A stretch of DNA of 64,000 nt from Pseudomonas japonica (GTDB taxonomy: Bacteria > Pseudomonadota > Gammaproteobacteria > Pseudomonadales > Pseudomonadaceae): assembly GCF_900188455.1 (NCBI RefSeq), contig NZ_FZOL01000020.1, forward strand, positions 1 through 64,000, given 5' to 3'. Every line of letters starts with the position of its first letter. Position 1 is the stretch's first letter. Positions 28,749-38,542 of the stretch are shown piece by piece. The notes beneath the pieces are model-generated. The model saw nothing but the letters and a program-made list of their open reading frames with translations, ran no database searches and had not been told where the DNA came from. The translations under genes and the position numbers were made by a program.

Positions 28749-29203
28749 CATAGGTATCTACACAACTCCGAAAGCCTGACAGGAAACTGCATCAGGGCCG
28801 CCAGGTGCCCGTCTTGAATCTTGCAGCGCCCTGAAGATCGAGCGCCGCCCGCGCGGCGCATCGCGGGCAATCGGAACGCCGCCCGGCCCGCTCCCACATC
28901 GGTTGCAACGTACCTATGTCTGACAGGCCATAGTTGTCTGCCTTGTTGGTTCGACTCGATACCGAGTCGAACCAACAGCCTCCCCGCGATGCATCGCCGA
29001 AGAAACAAAGGCTGACAACTCAAATCCAACAGGCCATGGCACGTTGCAAAAGATGTGGGAGCGGGCCGGGCGGCGTTCCGATTGCCCGCGATGCGCCGCG
29101 CGGGCGGCGCTCGATCTGGAGGGCGCTGCAGGACTCAAGACAGGCACCTGGCAGCCTTGACGCGGTTCCCCGGCAAGCCTTCAAAGATGTGTAGATACCC
29201 ATG
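28749..29203. mobile_element. MITE-like palindromic element 1 (455 bp) with 10-bp target duplication
   Basis: Termini are CATAGGTATCTACACA and its inverted near-copy TGTGTAGATACCCATG. Arms of equal length (28749-28910 and 29042-29203, 162 bases each) align without gaps as an inverted repeat, with their inner part (AGATCGAGCGCC through CCCACATC) identical. A 131-base spacer contains a perfect 15-bp hairpin (28944-28958 with 28963-28977). The element is flanked by the exact direct repeat CAGCGATTAG (28739-28748 and 29204-29213), the tail of a REP palindrome. It encodes no protein. Element 2 at 45301 shares the termini. A transposase would have to act in trans. Confidence 0.82.
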
Positions 29204-29244
29204 CAGCGATTAGGCACTCAACTGCAACACATCATCAGAATCTG

Positions 29245-30510
29245 TCAGCCGTAGCGTTTGCGCGCCTCGATCGCCAGCCCGCTGCCGATGCTGCCGAAGA
29301 TGTTGCCTTCCACGTGCCGCGCGTTCGGCAGCATCGCCGCCACGCTCTGGCGCAGCGCCGGGATGCCGCTGGAACCGCCGGTGAAGAACACCGTGTCGAC
29401 CTGGTCCACGCCCACGCCGGCCTTGAGCAGCAGCTCGTCGACGCTGCCACGGACCCGCTCCAGCAGGTTGTCGATGGACTGTTCGAACAGTGCGCGGGTC
29501 AGGTCGACGTTCAGCTCCTTCTCGATCCGGCCCAGGTCCACCAGGCGATTGTCGGCATGGGTCAGCTCGATCTTGGTCGCTTCCACTTCCATCGCCAGCC
29601 AGTGTCCGGCGCGCTGTTCGATCAGCTTGAACAGGCGGTCGATGCCCAGGGTGTCTTCGATGTCGTAGCGCATGCTGCCCAGGGCCAGCTGGGATTTCTG
29701 CGAGTACACCGAGTTGATGGTGTGCCAGGTCGCCAGGTTGAGGTGGTAGCTGGTCGGCATCAGCGCCTGGCTCTTCATCCGGCTGCCGTAGCCGAACAGC
29801 GGCATCACGCCCTGCAGGCTGAGCTGCTTGTCGAAGTCGGTCCCGCCGATGTGCACGCCGCCGGTGGCGAGGATGTCGTCCTGGCGGTCGTCGAGCATGT
29901 GTCGCTCGGGAGCCAGGCGGATCAGGGTGAAGTCCGAGGTACCGCCGCCGATGTCGACGATCAGTACCAGTTCCTCGCGCTCGATGCCCGACTCGTAGTC
30001 ATAGGCGGCGGCGATCGGTTCGTACTGGAACGACACGTCCTTGAAGCCGATCTTCCTCGCCACCTCGGCCAGGGTGTCCTCGGCCTCCTGGTCGGCAGCC
30101 TGGTCGTCGTCGACGAAATGCACCGGGCGACCCAGCACCACCTGTTCGAAGTCGCGGCCGGCGTTGGCTTCGGCGCGTTTCTTCAGCTCGCCGATGAACA
30201 TCCCCAGCAGGTCCTTGAACGGCAGGGCGGTACCCAGCACGCTGGTGTCGTGCTTGATCAGCTTGGAGCCGAGCAGGCTCTTCAGCGAGCGCATCAGGCG
30301 CCCCTCGTAACCTTCCAGGTATTCGTGCAGGGCCAGGCGACCGTAGACCGGACGGCGTTCCTCGATGTTGAAGAACACCACCGAAGGCAGGGTGATCTTG
30401 CCGTCTTCGAGGACGATCAGCGTCTCCTCGCCAGGGCGATGCCAACCGACGGTGGAGTTTGACGTGCCGAAGTCGATACCACAGGCACGGGCCGGGGATG
30501 CGTGAGTCAT
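29245..30510 (-). CDS. Hsp70-family chaperone, YegD-like
   Basis: A 421-residue actin-like ATPase resembling E. coli YegD: GIDFGTSNSTVGWHRPGEE (phosphate 1), LGRPVHFVDDDQAADQEAED, LVLIVDIGGGTSDFTLIRL (phosphate 2) and VFFTGGSSGIPALRQSVAAM (adenosine). The canonical substrate-binding domain of DnaK is missing; the protein stops after the nucleotide-binding domain. It is divergent from cbpA across a 160-base promoter region, which suggests shared stress control. The client range is unknown. Confidence 0.9.
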   Translation of the reverse strand: MTHASPARACGIDFGTSNSTVGWHRPGEETLIVLEDGKITLPSVVFFNIEERRPVYGRLALHEYLEGYEGRLMRSLKSLLGSKLIKHDTSVLGTALPFKDLLGMFIGELKKRAEANAGRDFEQVVLGRPVHFVDDDQAADQEAEDTLAEVARKIGFKDVSFQYEPIAAAYDYESGIEREELVLIVDIGGGTSDFTLIRLAPERHMLDDRQDDILATGGVHIGGTDFDKQLSLQGVMPLFGYGSRMKSQALMPTSYHLNLATWHTINSVYSQKSQLALGSMRYDIEDTLGIDRLFKLIEQRAGHWLAMEVEATKIELTHADNRLVDLGRIEKELNVDLTRALFEQSIDNLLERVRGSVDELLLKAGVGVDQVDTVFFTGGSSGIPALRQSVAAMLPNARHVEGNIFGSIGSGLAIEARKRYG

Positions 30511-30605
30511 GGAAGCGGTTCCGGGGAAAAAGCGGCCGCGCAGTTTATGCCAGTGGCGGACAGAATCAAGACCGATTATCTGCTGCGCGACAAACCCCGG
30601 GGTAC

Positions 30606-30633
30606 CTTGAAAGGCTATGCTTGACCCCTATCT
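30606..30633 (+). promoter_or_regulatory. Probable sigma-32 (RpoH) promoter of cbpA
   Basis: CTTGAAA, 12 bases, then CCCCTATCT closely matches the heat-shock consensus CTTGAAA-N11-16-CCCCATNT. The ATG of cbpA lies 37 bases downstream of it. Confidence 0.72.
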
Positions 30634-30670
30634 TCACAGGCAGTGCATTCAACCGATGGTGATTCCTTAG

Positions 30671-31639
30671 ATGGACTTCAAAGACTATTACAAGATACTG
30701 GGCGTGGAGCCGACGGCGGACGACAAGGCGATCAAGACCGCCTACCGCAAGCTGGCGCGCAAGTATCACCCGGACGTCAGCAAAGAGCGTGACGCCGAGA
30801 ACAAGTTCAAGGAGGCCAACGAGGCCTACGAAGTGCTGGGCGATGCGGCCAAGCGCGCCGAATACGACGAGATCCGCAAATACGGTGGCCAGCACGGCCG
30901 GCCGTTCCAGGCCCCGCCTGGCTGGGAAAGTCGTGGTGGCGCGGGTGGTGGTGGCTTTGGCGCCGGCGGTGACTTCTCGGACTTCTTCAGTTCGATCTTC
31001 GGATCGGCCGGTCGCGGCAACGGCAATCCGTTCGGCCGCGCTCAACAGCAGCGCAGTGCCGGTCGGCGAGGTCAGGACGTGGAAATGGAACTGGCGGTGT
31101 TCCTTGAGGAAACCCTGGCCAACGAGTCGAAGCAGATCAGCTTCCAGGTCCCCCAGCACAACGCCCATGGCCAGCGCACCGGCGACACCACCAAGACCCT
31201 CAACGTCAAGATCCCCGCCGGGGTGACGGATGGCGAGCGCATCCGCCTCAAGGGCCAGGGCGCGCCGGGTGTCGGTGGCGGGGCGAACGGCGACCTGTAC
31301 CTGGTGATCCGTTTCGCACCTCATCCGCTGTTCGATGTCGAAGGTCATGACCTGATCATCACCGTGCCGCTGGCACCGTGGGAAGCGGCGTTGGGCACCA
31401 AGGTGGAAATGCCGACCCTGACCGGCAAGGTCAACCTGACCATCCGTCCGGACAGCCAGAGCGGTCAGCGCCTGCGGATCAAGGGCATGGGCCTGGCCAA
31501 CAAGCAGGGCCAGCGTGGCGACCTGTACGCGCAACTGAAGGTGGTGATGCCGACCCAGTCGGACGCGGCCACCCGTGAACTGTGGAACAAACTGTCGGAG
31601 AAGGCCGGGTTCAACCCGCGGACTCAGTGGAGTAAGTGA
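30671..31639 (+). CDS. cbpA: Curved DNA-binding protein CbpA (DnaJ-like co-chaperone)
   Basis: A 322-residue DnaJ homologue without a zinc finger. The J domain (residues 1-68) contains the HPD motif in KYHPDVSKE. A Gly/Phe-rich linker (about 75-130) and two C-terminal client-binding domains follow (ISFQVPQHNAHGQRTG; HPLFDVEGHDLIITVPLAPWEAALG). It partners DnaK and binds curved DNA in stationary phase. The sigma-32-like promoter suggests heat induction. cbpM follows two bases after its stop. Confidence 0.96.
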   Translation: MDFKDYYKILGVEPTADDKAIKTAYRKLARKYHPDVSKERDAENKFKEANEAYEVLGDAAKRAEYDEIRKYGGQHGRPFQAPPGWESRGGAGGGGFGAGGDFSDFFSSIFGSAGRGNGNPFGRAQQQRSAGRRGQDVEMELAVFLEETLANESKQISFQVPQHNAHGQRTGDTTKTLNVKIPAGVTDGERIRLKGQGAPGVGGGANGDLYLVIRFAPHPLFDVEGHDLIITVPLAPWEAALGTKVEMPTLTGKVNLTIRPDSQSGQRLRIKGMGLANKQGQRGDLYAQLKVVMPTQSDAATRELWNKLSEKAGFNPRTQWSK

Positions 31640-31641
31640 CC

Positions 31642-31944
31642 ATGAGTAGCACCCTGATCGTTCAGCTGGACATGCGCACCTTCTGTCAGGAGGCCGATCT
31701 GCCGGCCGACTGCGTGATCGAAATCGTCGAACACGGCATCGTTGAACCGTCGGGGCGAACACCCGAGGACTGGTTGTTCGACGTTCAGTCCCCGGTGCTG
31801 GCCAAGCGTGCGGCGCGGCTGCACGCGGAGCTGGAGCTGGAATGGGAAGGGGTGGCCCTGGCCCTGGAACTGCTGGAGGAAGTGCGCCAGTTGCGCAGCG
31901 AGAACGACATGTTGCGCCAGCGGTTGGGGCGGTTCGTCCAGTAA
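31642..31944 (+). CDS. cbpM: Chaperone modulatory protein CbpM
   Basis: A 100-residue MerR-like helical protein that binds the CbpA J domain and blocks its co-chaperone and DNA-binding activity. The start MSSTLIVQLDMRTFCQEADL at 31642 lies two bases after the cbpA stop; an in-frame GTG at 31636 overlaps that stop. The C-terminal helix (LEEVRQLRSENDMLRQRLGR) looks coiled-coil. The partner relation follows from adjacency and family knowledge. Confidence 0.92.
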   Translation: MSSTLIVQLDMRTFCQEADLPADCVIEIVEHGIVEPSGRTPEDWLFDVQSPVLAKRAARLHAELELEWEGVALALELLEEVRQLRSENDMLRQRLGRFVQ

Positions 31945-31959
31945 ATCCGGAACACCGCG

Positions 31960-31997
31960 ATCCCTGTGGGAGCTGGCTTGCCAGCTCCCACAGGGAT
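31960..31997. repeat. Perfect REP palindrome between cbpM and a GNAT gene
   Basis: ATCCCTGTGGGAGCTGGC and its exact reverse complement meet around a 2-base centre, an 18-bp perfect palindrome. It belongs to the GGGAGCTGGCTTGCCAGC REP type and lies between convergent genes, where it can act as a bidirectional terminator. Confidence 0.88.
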
Positions 31998-32015
31998 CAG
32001 TGCAAATCATGGATC

Positions 32016-32537
32016 TCAGGCAGGCGGCAACGCTCCCGGATTCAGCACCAACTGCATGAAGGTCAAATCCAGCCAGCGGCCGAACTTCACCCCCACCTGC
32101 GGCATTTCCCCGGTCACCTTGAAGCCTAGCCGCTCATGCAGGCGGATCGACGCCGCGTTGCCGCTCTCGATCGCCGCCACCATCACATGCTTGCCCGCTT
32201 CCCGGGCGCGCACGATCAGGGCTTCCATCAGCTTCGGCCCCAAGCCGTTGCCGCGCTGGTCGGCGCGGATGTACACCGAATGCTCCACGGTATGACGAAA
32301 GCCCTCGAAGGCCCGCCAATCGCCGAATGACGCATACCCCACCACCTCACCGCCCGCATCCAGCGCGACGATGATCGGATAGCGCTGGGCCTGACGCCCG
32401 TCGAACCAGGCCTGACGATTGGCCAGGTCCACCGGCTGCTCGTTCCAGATTGCCGTGGTGTTGAGTACGGCGTCGTTGTAGATGTCGCGGATGCCCGGCA
32501 GGTCGGCGGGCACGGCGTCGCGGAGGGTGAAGGTCAT
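32016..32537 (-). CDS. GNAT N-acetyltransferase, Pat/MddA-like
   Basis: A 173-residue GNAT protein of the phosphinothricin / methionine sulfoximine acetyltransferase group: FTLRDAVPADLPGIRDIYND at the start, YASFGDWRAFEGFRHTVEHS, the acetyl-CoA loop RADQRGNGLGPKLMEALI, and ASIRLHERLGFKVTGEMPQV. Related enzymes acetylate methionine sulfone or sulfoximine, inhibitors of glutamine synthetase. It begins 36 bases after the urtE stop on the same strand and may be the last gene of the urea-uptake transcript, consistent with a nitrogen-metabolism link. Confidence 0.88.
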   Translation of the reverse strand: MTFTLRDAVPADLPGIRDIYNDAVLNTTAIWNEQPVDLANRQAWFDGRQAQRYPIIVALDAGGEVVGYASFGDWRAFEGFRHTVEHSVYIRADQRGNGLGPKLMEALIVRAREAGKHVMVAAIESGNAASIRLHERLGFKVTGEMPQVGVKFGRWLDLTFMQLVLNPGALPPA

Positions 32538-32573
32538 GGTGCTCGGTCCGGAAAATCAGTGCAGGCGCCCAGA

Positions 32574-33272
32574 TTAAATGGTTACCAGGTCGCGCACACC
32601 TTCGGCCTCCATGTTTTCGCCACGGCCCTGCTGGACGATCTCGCCACGGGACATCACTAGGTACTGGTCGGCCAGCTCGGCGGCGAAGTCGTAGAACTGC
32701 TCCACCAGCAGGATCGCCATGTCGCCGCGCGCCGCCAGCTTGCCGATCACCGCGCCGATCTCCTTGATCACCGAGGGCTGGATGCCTTCGGTGGGCTCGT
32801 CGAGGATCAGCAGGCGCGGGCGGCTGGCCAGGGCGCGGCCGATGGCCAGCTGTTGCTGCTGGCCGCCGGAGAGGTCGCCACCGCGGCGCTGCTTCATCTG
32901 CAGCAGCACCGGGAACAGCTCGTAGATGAACTCGGGCACCTGCTTCGCCTCGCTGGCGCCGAAGCGCGACAGGCCCATCAGCAGGTTTTCCTCAACGGTC
33001 AGGCGCGGGAAGATCTCACGGCCCTGGGGCACGTAGGCGATACCGGCCCGGACCCGCTGGTGCGGCTTGAGCTGGGTGATGGCCTGGCCTTCCCAACTGA
33101 CGCTGCCTTCCCTGGCCGGGACCAGGCCCATCAGGCAGCGCAGCAGGGTGGTCTTGCCGACACCATTGCGCCCGAGCAGGCAAGTGACCTCGCCGACCTT
33201 CGCCTCGAAGGACAGGCCACGGAGGATATGGCTGCCGCCGTAGTACTGGTGCAGGGAATCGATTTTCAGCAT
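32574..33272 (-). CDS. urtE: Urea ABC transporter ATPase UrtE
   Basis: A 232-residue ATPase. Walker A is GRNGVGKTTLLRCLMGLVPA near residue 34, the signature is LSGGQQQQLAIGRALAS near 135 and Walker B is LLILDEPTEGIQPSVIKEIG. It starts MLKIDSLHQYYGGSHILRGL, as is typical for UrtE. Together with UrtD it energises high-affinity urea import. A REPIN separates it from urtD, which breaks the otherwise overlapping spacing of the operon. Confidence 0.96.
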   Translation of the reverse strand: MLKIDSLHQYYGGSHILRGLSFEAKVGEVTCLLGRNGVGKTTLLRCLMGLVPAREGSVSWEGQAITQLKPHQRVRAGIAYVPQGREIFPRLTVEENLLMGLSRFGASEAKQVPEFIYELFPVLLQMKQRRGGDLSGGQQQQLAIGRALASRPRLLILDEPTEGIQPSVIKEIGAVIGKLAARGDMAILLVEQFYDFAAELADQYLVMSRGEIVQQGRGENMEAEGVRDLVTI

Positions 33273-33309
33273 GTCTTCATCCTTTGATTACGCTGCAGCG
33301 CAACGCTCT

Positions 33310-33418
33310 GTAGGAGCTGGCTTGCCTGCGAAAGGACCGCGCAGCGGTCCCGGATTTGCTCAGCCAACAAGATCTTGGGACCGCTGCGCGGTCCTTTCGC
33401 AGGCAAGCCAGCTCCTAC
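33310..33418. repeat. REP pair (REPIN) between urtD and urtE
   Basis: GTAGGAGCTGGCTTGCCTGC at the left end pairs with its reverse complement at the right end, with inner GGACCGC palindromes. It lies inside the urt operon between urtD and urtE and could lower urtE expression. Confidence 0.9.
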
Positions 33419-33435
33419 ACAGAGAGGGGGCGGCA

Positions 33436-34283
<848 letters not shown>

Positions 34284-34287
<4 letters not shown>

Positions 34288-35363
34288 TGTTCGCCCCTTT
34301 TCTTCAGCAGGCCGACCACGCCCTTGGGCAGGTACAGGGTGACGAGGATGAACAGCGCCCCGAGGAAGAACAGCCAGAACTCCGGAAACGCCACGGTGAA
34401 CCAGCTCTTCATGCCGTTGACCAGGCCGGCGCCGAGCAGCGGGCCGATCAGCGTGCCGCGCCCGCCGAGGGCGACCCACACGGCGGCCTCGATGGAGTTG
34501 GTCGGCGACATCTCGCTGGGGTTGATGATGCCCACCTGCGGTACGTACAACGCCCCGGCCAGGCCGCACAGCACGGCGCTCAGGACCCAGACGAAGAGCT
34601 TGAAGCCGCGCGGGTCGTAGCCGCAGAACATCAGGCGGTTCTCGGCGTCGCGCAGGGCGGTGAGCACCCGGCCGAACTTGCTCCGCGCCAGACGCCAGCC
34701 CAGGTACAGGCTGCCCGCCAGCAGCGCCACGGTGAGCAGGAACAGCACCGCGCGGGTGCCCTGGGCGGTGATGTCGAAGCCGAGCAGGGTGCGGAAGTTG
34801 GTGAAGCCGTTGTTGCCGCCGAAACCGGTCTCGTTGCGGAAGAACAGGAGCATGCCGGCGAAGGTCAGGGCCTGGGTCATGATCGAGAAGTACACGCCCT
34901 TGATCCGCGAGCGGAAGGCGAAGTAGCCGAATGCCAGGGCCAGCAGCCCCGGAGCCAGCACCACCAGGCACAGCGCCCAGGCGAAGTGCTGGGTACCGGC
35001 CCAGTACCAGGGCAGTTCGCTCCACGACAGGAAGCTCATGAACGCCGGCAGGCCGTCGCCGGCGGCTTCGCGCATCAGGTACATGCCCATGGCGTAGCCG
35101 CCGAGGGCGAAGAACAGCCCGTGGCCGAGGGACAGCAGCCCGGCATAGCCCCAGACCAGGTCGAGAGCCAGGGCGACGATGGCGTAGCAGAGGATCTTGC
35201 CGACCAGGGTCAGGGTGTAGGCCGAGACCTGCAGGCTGTGCCCGTCGGGCAGCAGTGACAGCAGCGGCAGGGCGATCAGCACGGCCAGGACGACGGTGCC
35301 GATGGCCAGGGACAGTCGCGGTCCGGCTTTTTGCGTGGCGGTGACAAGCAGTGGCTGGTTCAT
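34284..35363 (-). CDS. urtC: Urea ABC transporter permease UrtC
   Basis: A 359-residue LivM-like permease with about nine to ten membrane segments. Motifs include LDLVWGYAGLLSLGHGLFFA, TGFGGNNGFTNF, CGYDPRGFKLFVWVLSAVLC and IEAAVWVALGGRGTLIGPLL. The start MNQPLLVTATQKAG at 35363 shares one base with the urtB stop, and its own stop overlaps urtD. It forms the pore with UrtB. Confidence 0.96.
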
Positions 35364-36862
35364 CAGTCGATTACCCGTCCCTTGAGGGCGAACAGGCCTT
35401 GCGGACGCTTCTGGATGAACAGAATGATCAGCGCAAGGATGAGGATCTTGCCGAGTACCGCACCGATCTGCGGTTCCAGCAGCTTGTTGGCGATGCCCAG
35501 GCCGAACGCGGCCCACAGGCTGCCGGCGAGCTGGCCGACGCCGCCGAGCACCACCACCAGGAAGGAGTCGATGATGTAGCTCTGGCCGAGGTCGGGGCCG
35601 ACGTTGCCGATCTGGCTCAGGGCCACGCCGCCGAGGCCGGCGATGCCCGAGCCGAGGCCGAAGGCGAGCATGTCCACGCGACCTGTCGGAACGCCGCAGC
35701 AGGCGGCCATGTTGCGGTTCTGGGTGACGGCGCGCACGTTGAGGCCCAGTCGGGTCTTGTTCAGCAGCAGCCAGGTCAGCAGCACGACGCACAGGGCGAA
35801 GCCGATGATCACGATGCGGCTCCACGGCAGCACCAGGTTCGGCAGCACCTGGATGCCACCGGACAGCCAGGCCGGGTTGGCCACTTCGACGTTCTGCGCG
35901 CCGAACAGCAGGCGGATGGCCTGGATCAGGATCAGGCTGATGCCCCAGGTTGCCAGCAGGGTTTCCAGGGGACGGCCGTACAGGTGGCGGATCACCGTGC
36001 GTTCCAGAATCATGCCGACCCCGGCGCTGACGGCGAAGGCCAGCGGCAGCGCGATCAGTGGATAGAACTCGATGGCGCCGGGGGCGTAGCGCTGCACCAG
36101 GACCTGGACCATGTAGGTGGTGTAGGCACCGAGCATGAGCATCTCGCCGTGGGCCATGTTGATCACCCCGAGCAGGCCGAAGGTGATCGCCAGGCCGAGG
36201 GCCGCCAGCAGCAGGATCGAGCCGAGGGACAGGCCGCTGAAGGCCTGGCCGAGCAGTTCGCCGACCAGCAGCTTGCGCTTGACCTGGCCCAGGCTGGTTT
36301 GCGCCGCAGTGCGCACGCCGGCGTCGCTTTCCACTGCCGGGTCGAGCAGGGCTTCGAGGCGGGTGCGGGCCATGGGGTCGCCGGTTTCGCCGAGCAGGCG
36401 CACGGCGGCCAGACGTACCGCCGGATCGCTGGCGGCCAGTTGCAGGTTGGCCAGGGCCAGGCCGAGCGCGGCGTGGACGGCGTCGTCGGTTTCCTGGGCG
36501 TACTGGCGGTCGAGGAAGGCGACCTGGGCCGGTTGCGCGCTCTTCTGCAGTTGCTGCGCGGCCCGCAGGCGCAGGCTGGCATCGGCGCCGAGCAACTGGT
36601 GGCTGGCCAGGGCGTTGTCCACCAGCCCGCGCAGACGGTTGTTCAGACGCAGCTTGCGGCTGTCGTCGGGGCTGATGCGGCCTTGCTGCAATGAGGTCAG
36701 CAGGGGCAGCCGGGCCGGATCGGGTTGCGCCGCCCAGTCCTGGAGCAGGCGGGCCTGGTCACTGGGCTGGGCGCTGGCGAAGTAGTCGGCTTCGCTGGCG
36801 TGTGCGGCCATGGGCAGCAGCAGGCACAGGCAGAGCAGGAGATGGTAGAGGGCCTTGGGCAT
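35363..36862 (-). CDS. urtB: Urea ABC transporter permease UrtB
   Basis: A 499-residue protein made of a signal peptide (residues 1-22, ending AHA), a periplasmic helical extension of about 180 residues that is characteristic of UrtB, and a LivH-like permease. Motifs are LGLAITFGLLGVINMAHGEM, NKTRLGLNVRAVTQNRNMAA and DSFLVVVLGGVGQLAGSLW. Start MPKALYHLLL at 36862 is preferred; an in-frame ATG at 36895 (MNPIPRRD) is the alternative. It lies downstream of urtA across a large REPIN. Confidence 0.94.
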   Translation of the reverse strand: MPKALYHLLLCLCLLLPMAAHASEADYFASAQPSDQARLLQDWAAQPDPARLPLLTSLQQGRISPDDSRKLRLNNRLRGLVDNALASHQLLGADASLRLRAAQQLQKSAQPAQVAFLDRQYAQETDDAVHAALGLALANLQLAASDPAVRLAAVRLLGETGDPMARTRLEALLDPAVESDAGVRTAAQTSLGQVKRKLLVGELLGQAFSGLSLGSILLLAALGLAITFGLLGVINMAHGEMLMLGAYTTYMVQVLVQRYAPGAIEFYPLIALPLAFAVSAGVGMILERTVIRHLYGRPLETLLATWGISLILIQAIRLLFGAQNVEVANPAWLSGGIQVLPNLVLPWSRIVIIGFALCVVLLTWLLLNKTRLGLNVRAVTQNRNMAACCGVPTGRVDMLAFGLGSGIAGLGGVALSQIGNVGPDLGQSYIIDSFLVVVLGGVGQLAGSLWAAFGLGIANKLLEPQIGAVLGKILILALIILFIQKRPQGLFALKGRVID

Positions 36863-36897
36863 GGTGCGGGGGTCCCTTCGAGGGATTGGATTCATTT

Positions 36898-37051
36898 GGG
36901 GACTGCTTTGCAGTCCTTCGCGGGCAAGCCACGCTCCTACAGTGGACGCGCGGTCATCCGGAGTACGCGGCCATCCGCGACGCGCGTCATCCGGGGGCAC
37001 GATTTTCCGTAGGAGCGAGGCTTGCCCGCGAAGGACCGCAAAGCGGTCCCC
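36898..37051. repeat. REP pair between urtA and urtB
   Basis: GGGGACTGCTTTGCAGTCC and CTTCGCGGGCAAGCCACGCTC are mirrored by a right copy ending GCTTGCCCGCGAAGGACCGC. An irregular GACGCGCG/CGACGCGCGTC stretch lies between. It occupies most of the urtA-urtB gap. Confidence 0.85.
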
Positions 37052-37063
37052 GACGGTCTTGGA

Positions 37064-38329
37064 TCAGTTGCCCTTCACCGCATAATCCGGCCGCTTGTCA
37101 TTGCCCGGAATGAACGGACTCCACGGCTGTGCCCGCAGCGGCTGCTCGGTCTGCCAGACCACGCTGAACTGCCCGTCATCCTGGATCTCGCCGATCATCA
37201 CCGGCTTGTGCAGGTGGTGGTTGGTCTTGTCCATGCTCAGGGTGAACCCCGACGGTGCCTTGAAGCTCTGTCCGCCGAGGGCTTCGCGGACCTTGTCGAC
37301 ATCGGTGCTGCCGGCTTTCTCGACCGCCTGTGCCCACATGTGGATGCCGACATAGGTGGCCTCCATCGGATCGTTGGTCACCGCCTTGTCCGCCCCCGGC
37401 AGGTTCTTCGCCTTGGCATAGGCCTTCCAGTCACTGACGAACTGGCTGTTGACCGGGTTCTCCACCGACTCGAAGTAGTTCCACGCGGCCAGGTGACCCA
37501 CCAGCGGCTTGGTGTCGATGCCGCGCAGTTCTTCCTCGCCCACCGAGAAGGCCACCACCGGTACGTCGGTGGCTTTCAGGCCCTGGTTGGCCAGCTCCTT
37601 GTAGAACGGCACGTTGGAGTCGCCGTTGACCGTGGAGATGACCGCGGTCTTGCCGCCGGCGGAGAACTTCTTGATGTTGGCGACGATGGTCTGGTAATCG
37701 CTGTGGCCGAACGGGGTGTAGACCTCCTCGATGTCCTTGTCGGCCACGCCCTTGGAATGCAGGAAGGCGCGCAGGATCTTGTTGGTGGTGCGCGGGTAGA
37801 CGTAGTCGGTGCCGAGGAGGAAATAGCGCTTGGCTGCGCCGCCGTCCTCGCTCATCAGGTATTCCACCGCCGGAATCGCCTGCTGGTTCGGCGCCGCGCC
37901 GGTGTAGAAGACGTTCGGCGACATCTCTTCACCCTCGTACTGCACCGGGTAGAACAGCAGCCCGTTGAGCTCCTCGAACACCGGCAGCACCGACTTGCGC
38001 GATACCGAGGTCCAGCAGCCGAACACCACCGCGACCTTGTCCTGGGTCAGCAACTGACGGCTCTTCTCGGCGAACAGCGGCCAGTTCGAGGCCGGGTCCA
38101 CCACCACCGGCTCCAGCAGCTTGCCGTTGACCCCGCCCTTGGCGTTGATCTGCTCGATGGTCATCAGCGCCATGTCCTTGAGCGAAGTTTCCGAGATCGC
38201 CATGGTGCCCGACAGGGAATGCAGGATGCCGACCTTGATGGTCTCGGCGGCCTGGATGGTCCAGCTCAGGCCCATCGCGGCGATGGATGCGCTGAGGGTG
38301 AAGGCCTTGATCAGACTGCGACGCTTCAT
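37064..38329 (-). CDS. urtA: Urea ABC transporter substrate-binding protein UrtA
   Basis: A 421-residue periplasmic binding protein. The signal region spans residues 1-27 (MKRRSLIKAF, cleavage near IQA). Mature features are IKVGILHSLSGTMAISETSL, FGCWTSVSRKSVLPVFEELN, LFYPVQYEGEEMSPNVFYTG and TDYVYPRTTNKILRAFL, diagnostic for the urea/short-amide binder. It is the first gene of urtABCDE and has a sigma-54-like promoter about 65 bases upstream, suggesting induction under nitrogen limitation. No urease genes are in the window. Confidence 0.97.
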   Translation of the reverse strand: MKRRSLIKAFTLSASIAAMGLSWTIQAAETIKVGILHSLSGTMAISETSLKDMALMTIEQINAKGGVNGKLLEPVVVDPASNWPLFAEKSRQLLTQDKVAVVFGCWTSVSRKSVLPVFEELNGLLFYPVQYEGEEMSPNVFYTGAAPNQQAIPAVEYLMSEDGGAAKRYFLLGTDYVYPRTTNKILRAFLHSKGVADKDIEEVYTPFGHSDYQTIVANIKKFSAGGKTAVISTVNGDSNVPFYKELANQGLKATDVPVVAFSVGEEELRGIDTKPLVGHLAAWNYFESVENPVNSQFVSDWKAYAKAKNLPGADKAVTNDPMEATYVGIHMWAQAVEKAGSTDVDKVREALGGQSFKAPSGFTLSMDKTNHHLHKPVMIGEIQDDGQFSVVWQTEQPLRAQPWSPFIPGNDKRPDYAVKGN

Positions 38330-38392
38330 GGGTGCTCTCTCCGTTGAGTTCGTATTTGGCGGTAAGGCAAATGGCGACTACGGACAGGGAGA

Positions 38393-38410
38393 TAGCAAAG
38401 GCTGTGCCTA
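38393..38410 (-). promoter_or_regulatory. Probable sigma-54 promoter of urtA
   Basis: On the minus strand the site reads TAGGCACAGCCTTTGCTA. The GG and GC dinucleotides are separated by exactly ten bases, and the -12 half TTTGCT is canonical. The -24 half AGGCACA deviates from TGGCACG at two positions. The predicted start is about 54 bases before the urtA ATG. Confidence 0.65.
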
Positions 38411-38542
38411 ATTGTGTACAGGCTCTGGCACAAGGGTTTCAGCAGATTGTGAGCGATGCATGCACCGCCCTGGAGCCCAGGACGGTGGCACGGTGCAGGC
38501 CACTGCGCACTGATGGTGCGCAATGGCCCGCAGGGCGGGAGA

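Noticed and set aside
28749..29203. A remnant of a protein-coding insertion sequence
   Set aside because: No frame in the 455 bp resembles a transposase; the short frames run across the palindromic arms and mirror each other.
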